The position numbers and the translations under genes are program-made. A stretch of 64,000 bases of DNA, from contig LR990053.1 of the NCBI GenBank assembly GCA_905147135.1, positions 6,832,501 through 6,896,500 on the forward strand. The letters are read 5' to 3'. Below are positions 32,417 through 43,672 of this stretch, piece by piece. Source of the stretch: Blastobasis lacticolella. Its lineage: Eukaryota; Arthropoda; Insecta; Lepidoptera; Blastobasidae. The notes beneath the pieces are model-generated. The model was given only the letters and a program-made list of their open reading frames with translations. It made no database searches and had not been told where the DNA came from. Within the stretch, counting starts at the first letter, position 1; every line of letters starts with the position of its first letter.

Positions 32417-33693
32417 GGTTGGGGAGAAAGTTTCTTCGCATTTTATATGAAAATTCAAAACATTTTTTAATATAGTTTATTTACATTTAACTAAAGTATG
32501 TAGGTACCATTTAGTTCGATAACTTTTTGCCATCTCATAGGTAGGGACATGATCCCATTGCTATAGAAATTATGGGGCTTATGATAAAAAAAACTGCGTC
32601 AAGTAGTTTTGGCAGTCCTCTCATGATGTTAACCTGACACTGCCTAAAGAATTCTGAAGAGACCGAAACAGGTGGAAATCTGAAGGTGCAAGGTCAGGAC
32701 TATACGGCAGATGCATTAACACCTCCCCCCCAAACTCTCTTAATTTTTGCTGAGTGGTTAAAGATGTGTGAGGTCTAGGCGTTATCATTATGAAAAACCA
32801 CACCCCTTCTGTTGATTAATTCCGGCCGCTTAATCTCAACTTCTTGCTTTTATCTTATCAGTTGTTCGCAGTAGAGTTCTGAATCGATGGTCCTGCCTGG
32901 TGGTAACAGCTCATAATGAATAATGCCCTTCCAATCCCACCACACACACAGCATCACCTTGTTGCGAGTTAACCCGGGTTTCGCCACAGCCTGTAAAGCC
33001 TGACCGGCCTTTGACCATGACCTGTTATGCACGTTCTTGTCGTACGTGATCCACTTTTCATCACCAGTTATCAATTTCTTCAATTATGATTCGGTTTCAT
33101 TACGTCGTAATAAAGAATCACAAATGAGTACACGGTTCATTAGGTTTCTTTCAGCGAGCTCGTGAGGTAACCAAATATCGAGCTTTTTTGTGTACTCATT
33201 TTTTTTCAAATGCGCCAAAACTGTTTTGTGGTCAATTCCCAGTTCTTCAGCTACGTCGTAACTACTGATATGCCTTGCTTGACTTTTTCAAAAATAGCAT
33301 CCTGTTTATCCGTAACAGGCCGACCAGAGTGACGTGCATCTTTGACATCAAAATTTCCGGATTGAAAACGCTTAAACCAAATTTGTGCTACTCTCACAGA
33401 CACTGCATTAGGTCCATAAACATCGCAAATTTTTTTCGCGGCTTGGGTTGTCTTTTTACCTTTTTTGTAGTAAAATTTTAAAATGTATCTAATTTCTTCA
33501 TTAGATTAACTCATCTTGACGGTAAGAAAAACAAATGAAAATCACGCATATTCATAATTTGAATTTTGAATTATATTCTATAAAATTTAAACTTTTAAAT
33601 GATACCAAAACCAGCCAGGTACAAATAGTATAGCCAAAGAGGTTTTATTACAAGTTCATACATACTATATGCGAAAAGACATTTTCCCCAACC
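32417..33693 (-). mobile_element. mariner DNA transposon, complete but inactivated
   Basis: A 1277-bp element with both ends present. The left end begins GGTTGGGGAGAAAG and the right end, read inward, begins GGTTGGGGAAAATG. I count 26 identical positions in the first 33. A TA dinucleotide lies directly outside each end, the target duplication expected of Tc1/mariner elements. It carries a transposase pseudogene on the minus strand. It sits inside an older D repeat whose two halves continue on either side. Confidence 0.95.
32491..33514 (-). pseudogene. mariner transposase pseudogene
   Basis: Read on the minus strand from an ATG at 33514 to a stop at 32491. A mariner transposase (about 340 residues, DD34D catalytic triad) cuts and pastes the element at TA sites. 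Recognisable parts in order: an N-terminal helix-turn-helix region with SGRPVTDKQDAIF (about 33300), TGDEKWITYDK with the first catalytic Asp (about 33070), KVMLCVWWDWKGIIHYELLP (about 32930), the PRPHTSLTTQQKL segment (about 32765) and PYSPDLAPSDFHLF with the third catalytic Asp (about 32690). It is dead. The third codon is a TAA stop (33506-33508). A 1-base insertion near 32783 shifts frame beside the second catalytic Asp, and the ORF is broken again between 32803 and 32850 and upstream of 33083. No host role is suggested. Confidence 0.92.
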
Positions 33694-33838
33694 TAATATG
33701 TACATACATCTTTTAGACTACGCAACGGATTTTAATGCGGTTTTCAACAATGGACAGAGTAATTCAAGAGGAAGTTAGGTACGGTAGATAGGGGCTAAGT
33801 AGGTATACGCGAACGAAGTCGCGCCAGATCCACTAGTA
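33694..33838 (-). repeat. D repeat, half B, continuing after mariner
   Basis: Continues from the mariner right end with CTTTTAGACTACGCAAC, TTTTAATGCGGTTTTCAACA and ends GCGCCAGATCCACTAGT, the same order as the uninterrupted copies at 14275 and 10330. Confidence 0.88.
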
Positions 33839-33839
33839 C

Positions 33840-34610
33840 TAAATACAACACAGCAAGAAAAGGCATTGATGACAAAGAGATGAGGACGTAAAAGTAATAG
33901 CATACCATGTGATATAAAAGCAAAAACTCCCCAATTTCAGGAGCTCGCCCGCCCGTCACAACAAACCGAAACTTTGCGAGCAAACTCGCAAATAGAGGCC
34001 AACCACAAATCTTATTCGAAAATAGCATTAACTCGCGTGAGTACAGGTTATTAACTTCGGCGGCGGAGATCGGATAGGGAGACACAATTTATAATTCGGC
34101 GCATAACATAAATACGTATCTTGAACTGCTATTCAGAGGAAAAAGCAACGATTGCAGTGATATTTATACGTATTCAGTGATATTTATGAGGTTTATGTAG
34201 CGATTAATAGGTTCGAATGTTGGAAAACTGGAATTCGAATATTCCATAATAGTGGTGTAGAAATTAACGAAAATGGGGCTTGAGGTGGAACGTACAATTA
34301 CCCAACAAAAGGGTATTTTGCCTACCGCCACCTCCGCAAGTGTGTTACTTGTAAGCGATTAAAGTAAATTTGTACTGAATTTTACAGACTTTATTTCTAT
34401 CACGGACCATTTTCCTGTAGGACACACTGTTTTCGGGATGTTTACGAAAAACCAAAAAGTGTGATCTGTCGGATCTGTCACATCAAAAGCACCAAATATA
34501 CAAGTGTAATTTTTTAGTATGTTGATCAAAAGCGTATCTACCATTTGCCGCAATCATTGCAATCTGTTGCACATTAGTTCCACCTTTAAACTATATCTTC
34601 TCCACTATAA
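33840..34610. other. No gene called
   Basis: Minus-strand frames of 96 codons (33795-34085) and 64 codons (34359-34553) show no known motif; the first runs into D repeat sequence. Confidence 0.4.
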
Positions 34611-34734
34611 CTCCCGACCAACTTCAAAATCATTTTACTTCCACACTACGAACCGATTTCGATGAAACAAGGCTACAACGATCTCGAGTATACTATTTTT
34701 CAATAGGTATGGCTCCCCGGGTATTGCGGAATTT

Positions 34735-34825
34735 CCGCCGCTCATAGACACCCTATGAGCGGCGGCGATATCGTTGCATCACGTGACCCGCCTGTTCGTC
34801 TGCCTCCCTTTATTTTTTTTTCGTA
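34735..34825 (+). repeat. LINE-R-like 3' end with perfect 13-bp hairpin
   Basis: CCGCCGCTCATAG pairs perfectly with CTATGAGCGGCGG around an ACACC loop (34735-34765). It continues CGTTGCATCACGTGACCCGCC, TGTTCGTCTGCCTCCC and a T run. The second half resembles the LINE-R 3' end. Confidence 0.65.
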
Positions 34826-34889
34826 GAATCGGTTCAGTTATTCCGCAGGGTACCCCTACAAACATAGAGTCAACTCTTTTAAAAGTATT

Positions 34890-35102
34890 ATTCATTTTTC
34901 TTCTATTCTGTATAATTGTCTAGTTGTTGTTTGTTTTTAATGGTTTTGTTTGTGCATTTTTATGTAACTTTCTTTTTCTTATTACTTTTTTATTTGCTTC
35001 ACGGCTCTGGAGTCCCTTCATTTTCATTCAGCCCTTTTTAAGCCATTTTGTTATGTGTTTGTGGTGTAAATGTGTGTAAATAAATGTACTCTATTCTATT
35101 AA
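34890..35102 (+). repeat. LINE 3' end candidate
   Basis: Ends GTGTGTAAATAAATGTACTC followed by TATTCTATT, an AATAAA signal with a short repeated tail. The upstream part is T-rich and noncoding. Confidence 0.4.
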
Positions 35103-35104
35103 AG

Positions 35105-35955
35105 TAATATAAAGGTAATTAAAAAGGAATGCCAGTTTCTTTACTTAAACTGAATATTAAATTAACATAGTTCAAACATTTGTAATTGTCTTTTCTTTCT
35201 TTTCCGTAGCTCTAGCTCCAAAGTGGTTGGACGATCACTAATTACATCACAGTTTTGCCTGTTTACCGTGGGTTAACTGTCCCTCATAAGGCCGTAATAA
35301 TCCCAGCTGAGAGCAGAGCCCGTTTCGGTTGACAATAAATGGTATTCTGGCAACAATCCAACAACTGCCGGCCCCTACATAGGCAACACTACAGACTCGT
35401 TCGCCACACTAAATATCATGAAGTCATGCAGTGAAATGAGTTTGTGCCAAAAATTGTGGCCCAGAATAACATGTGTGACACTATTCCGAAATATACGCAG
35501 CCCATTGTACAGGTTTATTTTAGTACAAGCTGTAAAAGGGTTGTAATTTACAACCCTATAGGACTAGTTGCAAATGACCTTTAGTTTAACCCCTTTGAAA
35601 GAGTAGGTCGTATTATTTGACACCCAAAATACATTTCGGAGGCTACTAAAATATTCCTATAGACAGTTATTAAAAAATATGGAAGTACGGCTCATGTATT
35701 TAGCCTTTACAACCTTATTACTGAACTTAAAACACACCTCCACAGTTCTCATAATGAATAGTAAATTAGATTTTGTTAGCAAGTTTACTTTGGACCATCG
35801 AATGATTCGATCGTATACTGTCGACTACTTTATATATAAATTATTACGATATTAACTATTTCGACAAAGATAGCTCGGTAACTATTTATTAGCTGTTAGC
35901 CGGCTGAGTAGTCTGTAGAAGGGTGTCGTAAAACGCGGCTATAGAGGCTACATAC
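35105..35955. other. No gene seen
   Basis: Unassigned AT-rich DNA. Confidence 0.4.
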
Positions 35956-35961
35956 GACAGA

Positions 35962-36339
35962 GCGGCAGGGCCGACCTAGGAGGCAGCTGGACAGCTTTGA
36001 TACTAATCTATACATAGTATATGTACGTAGTAATATCTGGACGAATATTTTTAATTTGAACGATGTTCTTATACTCTTTGACCTCCCTAATTTACTTTAA
36101 TATGAAAAATTACATTTATAAATTGGATATTTTGTGTTAATTTTTATATCTAATGTTGACGATATCTTGAGAAATTTATGTACTTTTAATCTAATTACTG
36201 TAGATCAAATTTTCTCAAATAAATAATATGAACTAAACTATCATATAAAGTCGGTGGTCGAACGTCCGGTCCGACCAAACTCGGCTTGCGTAAGGATTAG
36301 TATGAACTATCTAGCTGTCTCCTAGATCGGCCCTGCCGC
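35962..36339. mobile_element. 378-bp inverted-repeat element (MITE M3)
   Basis: Left end GCGGCAGGGCCGACCTAGG, AGGCAGCTGGACAGC, TTGATACTAATC. Right end reverse-complemented GCGGCAGGGCCGATCTAGG, AGACAGCTAGATAG, TTCATACTAATC. The arms are about 46 bp and largely identical. The AT-rich middle has no ORF. I could not define a clear target duplication. Confidence 0.85.
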
Positions 36340-36384
36340 AGTGACATAAGTAAAGTGCTTATATCTAAGTGGCCAACCAGCTAG

Positions 36385-36510
36385 GACCTCCATAGAGCAG
36401 AAAATAGAAAATGCTAAATAAGCAGCAGCATTTTCTGCGTGTGTAGTAAACTCTGCGATTTCCATCCCGCCTGCCAGGAGATTATGGCATCACTCCACTG
36501 GTGGTGATCA
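36385..36510 (+). repeat. Rep-C, internal fragment
   Basis: GAAAATGCTAAATAAGCAGC, CTCTGCGATTTCCATCCCGCC and GAGATTATGGCATCACTCC correspond to the middle of 55875-56133, with a few rearrangements. Confidence 0.6.
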
Positions 36511-36514
36511 GATT

Positions 36515-37235
36515 AAAATCTAGGAGTGGCCTGATTTTATTAATGTGTATTTGTATTTGTATATATAGTAGGGGGCCTGAAACAAGGGCAAAATATTTTA
36601 ATATAGACCCTTTAACTAATCAATAACTAAGTCCACGTGGTTTTAATTTTATAAAATGAAAAATAAATGTATTATTATTTTCAAACAAAATTAATTGAGC
36701 CAGCAATATACTTCATATCGTCGTGTGCAGTCGGTATAGTTGATATTGACATTACGATCGTTTACGTCGCCCAAGTATGAAGGAAATGTCCGGTCTAACG
36801 ACAATTTCGCGTTGACGAAATTCATTTATTTTGGATTGTAAATTTTAATTGATATTTCTTTGAGTTTAAGCATTAGGATCTGGTCAAGGTAACTTGAGAT
36901 ACTCTGAGGAGTCTCCGTTTAAATTGTTTGCCCCTGTTATAGGCCCCAGCATGTATATAGCCCAAGCTTCATTAAGTATTTTTATTATAATTTACAATGT
37001 TGTTTTTAGATGTATATGTTAGCGCTCTACACTCGCACGCTTAAAGTCTGTTCAGACTACAAGCGACCAACGACTAATTACGGGGTAGGGATATGCCTGA
37101 AAAAATCATAGACAAAATAGAGTAATGAATGTCAATATGGCGATGTTTTTTTTAAATTTATGACAGTAAGTGATGGTCAAATTTATATTGTCAGTTAAAT
37201 TATATATTTTAATGGTTAATTTGCAGCTGAGCGGT
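36515..37235. other. No gene seen
   Basis: Unassigned, AT-rich. Confidence 0.4.
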
Positions 37236-37240
37236 ATCCG

Positions 37241-37370
37241 TTGAAATTCACATTCTATGTGTTTCTTATATAATTGAAGCCACAGTGTATATACCGTGAT
37301 TGATACGGCAAGTCGTGATTATGTTAGAGTGTTATTTGTTTACCAAGTAAGACAAATTAGTCTGGCTGGA
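37241..37370. mobile_element. MITE M6, second copy without insert
   Basis: TTGAAATTCACATTCTATGTG, TGATTGATACGGCAAGTCG and TTTGTTTACCAAGTAAGACA are the reverse complement of 22478-22545 joined to 22800-22850. The left terminus is not clear here. Confidence 0.72.
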
Positions 37371-37374
37371 CAAT

Positions 37375-37920
37375 AAACCCGGGATTAACTTGGCTGTACT
37401 CTCAGAGAAACGCTTCAACCCTGGCTAAATTAGACAGAGCAGACGTCAAAATACTTACCTACTACCCGTTAGCGCAAAGCAAAGAGCAAAATAAATTTGA
37501 CAGTCTAAGCCATGAAAGTAACTTTCCTATGTTTTTGGCGCTAAGTTTGCTTAGAAGAGACAGTGAGAAAATAATCAAAATAGAGCAAAATACATTTTTA
37601 GTTTTATAATATATTATTCTTCTCACAGCCTACATCCTTGCGGTACAATGTTAAAGGTGCTAAAATGGCAACACTAGATTGCGGTAGGTCGGGTGTAATT
37701 TACGGACGGGCAAACTTTACGGGAGCGGGTAGACGGTAGTTTAGGGTAGTTCCTTTTCACCCAAGAATTCAGCAGGCGGATATCGATCGGGTATCGTCTG
37801 TTAGAGGAGCCCTGCTCGCTGGGCACAAGTTAATAAACTTGTGAAGAATGCCCAAACTTAAAAAATGGCACTTACAAAAAGTTTTCTCGCGGGAAATAGA
37901 CAGACACAGTCCAAGAATTT
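37375..37920. other. No gene seen
   Basis: Unassigned sequence. Confidence 0.4.
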
Positions 37921-37926
37921 TTGTAT

Positions 37927-38075
37927 TGTCTACTACGTTACCCCTACCTACCATATTTTTCTTTGCTCATAAACATTCCTCTTAAATCACTCTATCTATT
38001 GTTGAAATCATAAGGACAGACGGCGGGAAGGCCTGTGTACGAGTATAGTTATTTCATACTATGTATAGATATTAT
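37927..38075 (+). repeat. D repeat, forward, 5' part lost
   Basis: TTACCCCTACCTACCATATT, CATAAACATTCCTCTTAAATC, CTCTATCTATTGTTGAAATC, then GGACAGACGGCGGGAAGG. Confidence 0.72.
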
Positions 38076-38079
38076 AGAG

Positions 38080-38520
38080 ATTTAGGTTTGTTTTAGAACT
38101 CCCTAAATTTCACGTGAAATCCCTTAGACCAAACTACACAGAAGCAATATAAGCAATCTCCCCTTAGCGGTGCCAATTTCGGCCTAATACAAGTTCTAGT
38201 AATTAGCCTTGGAAAGTTTCATTAGCAATTTACCATTTCAATAGTTGAACTAACGATTGAGTCTAAAACTTTGATCATTACTACTAGCTATATTCGTACG
38301 CACTCTGTAAGGCGCAATTAATCTTATTTCAACACACGTAGTTTTACCACAACACTAAACAGTGTAGTTATTCAATACCTACTTAAACTGACTTGACCTG
38401 CGCACTCGTTAGCCTCCCTCTATTATATATAAAAAATTAAATTTTGAAAAATAACCCCTACGGTTATATTCATCATATTTGCAAACTTTGAACGTAAAAA
38501 AAAGCATCGACCTTGTATGT
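38080..38520. other. No gene seen
   Basis: Unassigned AT-rich sequence. Confidence 0.4.
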
Positions 38521-38524
38521 ATGT

Positions 38525-38645
38525 ATGTAAACTCTTTATTGCTTAATAAATACAGGAATTACAAGAATAATTTTACATAGCAAAGGCGGGCTTATCCCAC
38601 AATGGGATTTCTTCCAGCCAACCTTAAACAGTCTGAAAGGACATC
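38525..38645 (-). repeat. LINE 3' terminal coding fragment, reverse
   Basis: The minus frame gives FRLFKVGWKKSHCGISPPLL before a stop near 38536. The minus-strand 3' end reads TTATTAAGCAATAAAGAG (AATAAA signal) followed by a (CATA)n tail. I judge this a LINE ORF end from its layout; the family is uncertain. Confidence 0.5.
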
Positions 38646-38806
38646 CAAGAAGCGGTGGAGGCAATATTACATGTCCCAATGGTTTTCGACAACAATGGTA
38701 ACAGACATACACACCAACAACCTCTAACCCAAACGGATATACTGTCTCCGATCCGTTCCGTTCGTCGTGAGTAAAAAAATACTCCATCGTCATTGAAACA
38801 ATCGTA

Positions 38807-38862
38807 GTGTAGGGTAGGGATAGGACACCACGCGAACGAAGTCGCGCCGGGTTTCCTAGTGT
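38807..38862 (-). repeat. D repeat fragment, reverse
   Basis: GTAGGGTAGGGATAGGAC, GAACGAAGTCGCGCCGGG and TCCTAGTGTA. Confidence 0.7.
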
Positions 38863-39212
38863 ATAATACATAAAATCGTGTGGTTATTAATAGCACAAAT
38901 CGGTTGGTAACAAGAAATTTTCTCTCACAGCTCGTTAATTTTCCCAAATATTGAGTAGAATAAAGAGCACCGAGATGTATTATCAAAGTAAGACGGAATA
39001 TTAGAACAGAAGGAGGAATAATAAAACGTGTTATTGTAATTTAGATGTAGCACGTGTACCATACGAAAGCCTGGCGGGATAGGCTCACAACACACCTAGA
39101 GAACAACTCGTGCCTACATTTATAAGTTTCATATTTCAATGATACCATACAGAGAGATATCGCGGAGAATATCGAAGAGGCTACCCTTTGCTGGTTTGGT
39201 TATGTGTTGGTA

Positions 39213-39429
39213 AAAAAAATATTTATGGCGTTAGTGTCCCTGTTGTACTCTCGCCCACGAGGGCCCGGGGTCCGCCTTTCCGCAAGATTTGGCAGGTAAT
39301 TACAGTGAGTGGAGCGACTGCCATTTGACCTCCATAACCCTGCTACCAGGGGAAACTGACCCAGGGATTCGAACCCTGTACCCCTTGCTTACGAGTCGGA
39401 TACCCTAACCGCTCGGGCACCGATGCTCC
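39213..39429 (-). mobile_element. SINE-A, reverse, internal deletion
   Basis: The tail block (ATGGCGTTAGTGTCCCTG), GGGCCCGGGGTCCGCC, TGACCTCCATAACCCTGC and CAGGGGAAACTGACCC are joined directly to the B box (GGGATTCGAACCCTG) and head (CTTACGAGTCGGATACCC). About 110 bp of the body is missing. Confidence 0.88.
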
Positions 39430-39434
39430 AATAA

Positions 39435-39795
39435 TAATATAGTCTTAAAATATTTAATTTTTAATTTGAGCGTTACTCGATTCCGTTGGTGTGCACGTTA
39501 CTTTACCGCTGGCACGCAGCCATTACCTCCCGGAATATTACGAGAAACTTCCCTAGAACTTCCTCCGACACCAGCGATTCGATTTAGCACCTTAACCCTT
39601 CAATGTTAAGGTCGATATTGCAATGGAAGGTATATGAAGGTTTTTGCGCCACACCCTTTGTGCATTCACACTTTAGCAATCACGGAAATGGAACGGAACT
39701 CTCTTAATGCGGATTCGTATTATCTGTGGGCTATTGACGCCGTTGTCAATTTCGGGCTGTTGACTAGACTACATAAAGTTATTATAATCCGGTAG
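39435..39795. other. No gene seen
   Basis: Unassigned sequence between a SINE and a foldback element. Confidence 0.4.
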
Positions 39796-39798
39796 GTA

Positions 39799-40234
39799 TA
39801 CAGGGTGTAAAAAGACCGCTAGCATTAATTGAAGCCCCATATTCTTCCCATGAAACTGAACAACTTTCCCCAAGAAACATATTTTTTTGTGACGCGTAAT
39901 GTACATCGTCCGGCGCACGCCTCTCGCTCGCCCACGTGACTCGGTAGTTAGGCGCACGTGTGGCCAGGCGGCCAGCACGCTTTACATTGCGTGTTTTTAC
40001 TTAAAGTGCATTTATTTCAACTTAAATTTAAACTTTGGGTGTCTAAATTAATTGTGAACGATCTAGTTACCGATACTTGATATTTTTAGTACAAAAATAC
40101 AACTTTTTTTTAAGAATCTCGTTTTCTGCCTAAACTATGAGTTTCCGCGGGTATGTTTCTTGGGGAAAGTTGTTCAGTTTCATATGTAGAATATGAGGTT
40201 TTAATTAATGCTAGCGGTCTTTTTACACCCTGTA
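39799..40234. mobile_element. 436-bp foldback MITE (M2), ends TACAGGGTGTAAAAAG
   Basis: Left arm TACAGGGTGTAAAAAGACCG, CTAGCATTAATTGAAGCCCC, ATATTC, ATGAAACTGAACAACTTTCC, CCAAGAAACATA. The reverse-complemented right arm reads the same with few changes (AAAACCTC for GAAGCCCC; TACAT for TTCCC). Arms are about 82 bp and enclose about 270 bp with no homology to a transposase. The perfect 28-bp terminal match suggests a fairly young element. Confidence 0.9.
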
Positions 40235-40295
40235 CAGTAAGTTTATAGTAAGTTCACAAAAAGGTTACATCATTTCGTGATTATTCTATTGACAT

Positions 40296-40538
40296 GACGA
40301 CCTGAGTTGTTTATTTAGTTAACATGGTCTACAACGGAGAGGTCCCGGGTTCGATTCCTGGCCGGGCAGAAATTGAAATGATGAATTTTGATTTGTGTTA
40401 CGGGTCTGGGTGTAGTATGTGTAAGTATGTATTGAAAAAAAGGATTTAAGTAGTTTATCAGTTGTCTAACACCCAGGCTTTGCTTACTTTGGACTAAATG
40501 GCCCTGTGTGAATTTGTCCAAGCATTTATTTTAGTTAT
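40296..40538 (+). mobile_element. SINE-B, forward, head partly decayed
   Basis: GACGACCTGAG is followed by an altered A-box region (TTGTTTATTTAGTTAAC), then GGTCCCGGGTTCGATTCC (B box intact), the body, and GGCCCTGTGTGAATTTGTCC. Confidence 0.9.
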
Positions 40539-40539
40539 T

Positions 40540-41765
40540 TAATGAAAAAGGTGGTAACATAAACAGACAAAAAATATGTTCGACAACGAGCTGATTTAAA
40601 GCGATTGAAACTGTAAGATGCAACGAAAATTACACTCATTATATTTAAATACACATCGAAATGCTCTACATCCAATCTCTCCTTCCAATTTACTAATGCG
40701 AGGCCCCAGCACACGTTGAATGTGGTTCCGTTCACACTGCAGCTATCTGTAATCTGTACGACACCATTCAATAGATTGGTGCTATATTCTACTCTGGCCA
40801 CATGGCTTCATGTTTGGAAATAAAACATGTTTAGTCGGTAAGTAGGTACCAAAAAGTTTGGTATACCAGGATAGGTACCTACTGTCTAAGTTCAAGACTT
40901 TGTGCTGCACTTTCTTTTTAATAATAACTTAGTAGTCCAAATTCACATCGAAACAAGCTTACAAGGAGACTCAACATGGACACCGTGGAAGAAATATTGA
41001 ATCCCCAAAGGCAACACTAGCTGTCACAATGACATGATTATTGTTCTAGCACTCATCCCGGCCTCTGCCACGGTCCACTTTCCTATTCGCTGTAACATGC
41101 TCCGAAAAATTCACGAAAGTATGAACCTTGACAATTTATTCGCCAATGTCACGACTTCAGGTACCTACACCTACTGATTCTAATTTTAATTCATACAAAG
41201 TACAAATTCAAAATTCAGGCATCAAAACCATGCCCCGCCAATCACTTTGCGGCTTATGGAACAAAAGTTGTCGACTTTTAATAATATTAATCAAATCGAA
41301 GACAAATAGCCGTCAAGGTGCGGAGCTTCGAGCTTCGAGCTTTCGCCGCCCAACTTGTGCATAATTAATAGCCAGCGAAGTTATTTATATACTAGGATTT
41401 ATCAGGAAAGTTCACTCATCAAAAGTTTTCGGGGATAAATTCGAGCGCTTTGTTACTAAAGCTTTGTTTTGATCATTTCGTTAATCTACGGTCGGATTAT
41501 GGGCTACGTTTTCTACCTGAACAGTAGTAAGTAGTAATAATTCTATACAAACCCGTTTCAAAATTATATAAATTTAATTTTAATGTTTATTATTTGACTG
41601 AACTCAAACTAGATACATACATACACAAAGCTCACGCCTCTGCCCCACAGGTGGGTTAGGCAGAATATGGACCGCCACTTTGCTCTGTCCTGACACAGTC
41701 TAGTAATTACGGTTCCAAAGAAACTATTAGTAACATAATATTGAGACATTAGAGGTTGACCAAAG
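40540..41765. other. No gene called
   Basis: A small Rep-C-like phrase (GGTGCTATATTCTACTCTGG) at 40779-40798 and a short tandem GAGCTTCGAGCTTCGAGCTT at about 41325-41342. No gene. Confidence 0.4.
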
Positions 41766-41769
41766 GTAC

Positions 41770-41960
41770 CCGCAGATTGGTTGAACAGCTTAGGACCCGG
41801 TGACGATGTCGGTATGATCCATAATTAAATATTCAATTAAAGCGAATACAACTACATTACAAATCAAAGCCCCGAGGTTCCAATTGTAATAAATTCTCTA
41901 CTTTCCTGTAACATCCGACACGGGATTGGTGACCTTCACACGAGGCCTTGAGACCCTTTT
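41770..41960 (+). repeat. 5S-derived SINE, decayed 3' body
   Basis: GCAGATTGGTTGAACAGC, TTAGGACCCGG and GATGTCGGTATGATCC match the end of the element at 3100-3386. A later GGTGACCTTCACACGAGGCC may be a fragment of the 5S-like head. Confidence 0.5.
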
Positions 41961-42069
41961 TAGTCGCGTAAGGTTTCAAGGAACAACGTTAAGGGTAAAC
42001 ATGACGCCTGTCGTTATTTTGAAAGTGTATAGATGGCGCTATCGTGGTGGACGTCTACAGCGTAGGCAT

Positions 42070-42340
42070 ATTTTTTTTTAATTGTACGCAGAGACAAACG
42101 AGCAACTCACCTGATGGTATACGGTAACTGTCGCCCATAACATCTACGATTCATTGGTTTAGGTTGCAGGCAACATAAAATGCAGAAGCCAGGTGCGTTG
42201 GCACTGTAAGGACTAAGATTAAATGCCTCATGCCAGTAATTGCGTAGCCATAATAGGTAGCCACCTTATCCTTCAAACTGGAACACAACAATACGAGCAT
42301 TGTTGCGTGGCGGCAGAAATAGCCAGATAAGGTGGTGGTA
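42070..42340 (-). repeat. LINE-R related 3' fragments
   Basis: GACAAACGAGCAACTCACCTG, GTAACTGTCGCCCATAAC, GCAGAAGCCAGGTGCGTTGG, then GCCACCTTATCC and AACACAACAATACGAGCATTG. Parts match 1860-1925 and 2318-2345. No intact coding. Confidence 0.5.
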
Positions 42341-42344
42341 CTCG

Positions 42345-43115
42345 CTTACCTATACGGACTCCTCAGACTTGACAGAGTCTTACAACCTCATAAAATAAGA
42401 TGTGATAGGTTTTGAATCCGTCGTGAACGTGTCTGATATTTGAGTGAGAATTTATATTCTTTCATATATTAAAAAAATCCGTCGTATAATAATTAATTAT
42501 GACTGATGGAACTGTCTGACGCCAGGATGACCATGAGATGTAAAGAAGGTCTAAGGTACGCCTTAGTTTACGGTATATCTGTATCCAGTCGTGTATTAAA
42601 CGTTTATTTGACAAAACAACTACCTATGTTTGCAGATGAAACAAACATGGGTATGTACATCATATACGTCATTCATCTTTCCCATAGATAGGGAGATACC
42701 ATATTGTTCCAATTAGGTACTAGGGTCCTGTCAAAGGAACCTCTTTAACCTTAAAGATTCTGAAATACTCCTACCCTAATATATGTTGAATTGAATATAT
42801 GAAAACATTCCTTCGCAAAATGGATTATCTACTCTATATGATATAGCAAAAAAAATACATTCATTCATTCATTATAAAACTGTGCAGAACTCTAAAGAAA
42901 TATAGCTTTTTAAGAACTTTGTCTTGCTGTCGAGTCTAACGACAACTTCGCGCGAAGTCAAAGATATTGGACTTCCATGTCCAATTTCTTTGTACAAAGT
43001 CAATATAACCAAATTAAATGTCACAACCGTCACAACAATTTAGAATCCGCCATGTTGAATGGGAGGACTCCTTTATTTTTAAGTACCTATCTTTAGAAAC
43101 CCCTCGCTTTGGATT
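42345..43115. other. No gene seen
   Basis: Unassigned, AT-rich with a (CATT)n patch near 42858-42872. Confidence 0.4.
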
Positions 43116-43121
43116 ATGCAT

Positions 43122-43358
43122 AAGGGTCCGCCTGAACAGGAGTCGCGGCCATATTGGCGTGGACGATGACGCGGTGACTAGGCGGGCGCAACGCGACGTA
43201 TGTGCGGGCGCGACGCAACGCCTGAGCGGGTGCAAGGCGAGTGCTGCGTGTTTGTTTATTAACAATAAAATAAGCTTTATATCACTTATATAGAAACCAA
43301 AATTGCTTAAACATTTGGGACAAATCGCGCAGAAATAGGGCACGTCTGTATGGTCTAA
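43122..43358 (-). mobile_element. GC-headed MITE M7, copy 1
   Basis: AAGGGTCCGCCTGAAC, GGCCATATTGGCG, GGCGGGCGCAACGCGACG, TATAGAAACCAAAATTGC and GGGCACGTCTGTATGGTC. The same blocks appear in the reverse order and strand at 45745. One half is strongly CpG-rich, the other AT-rich. Confidence 0.7.
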
Positions 43359-43359
43359 C

Positions 43360-43670
43360 TCTCTATTTTTAGAGGTATAACCAATTTAAAGAATTAATTT
43401 ACTAAGTTAGCTGTATAAATTAATACAATGAAAAGCGAAAACAATATCACAGTATCTATTGAAAGGTCAATTTTTAGACATTAAATGATTTTGTAAAAGC
43501 TCCAATACAGCTCAGCACTGCCTACACTCGGCCCTAACAAAGGCCATGTTAATCTAATTGTGAGTACAAAGCATAACATGCCATAAAAAGGTCAACAGGA
43601 GGGACATATGGAATTCTTTTACGCCAATAACACGTGGGAGGCTTTGTGAACTCGCCAGCAAACAACAGAC
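43360..43670. other. No gene seen
   Basis: Unassigned sequence. Confidence 0.4.
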
Positions 43671-43672
43671 CA

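Noticed and set aside
33275..33481. 68-codon plus-strand frame
   Set aside because: It lies antisense to the mariner transposase N-terminal region.
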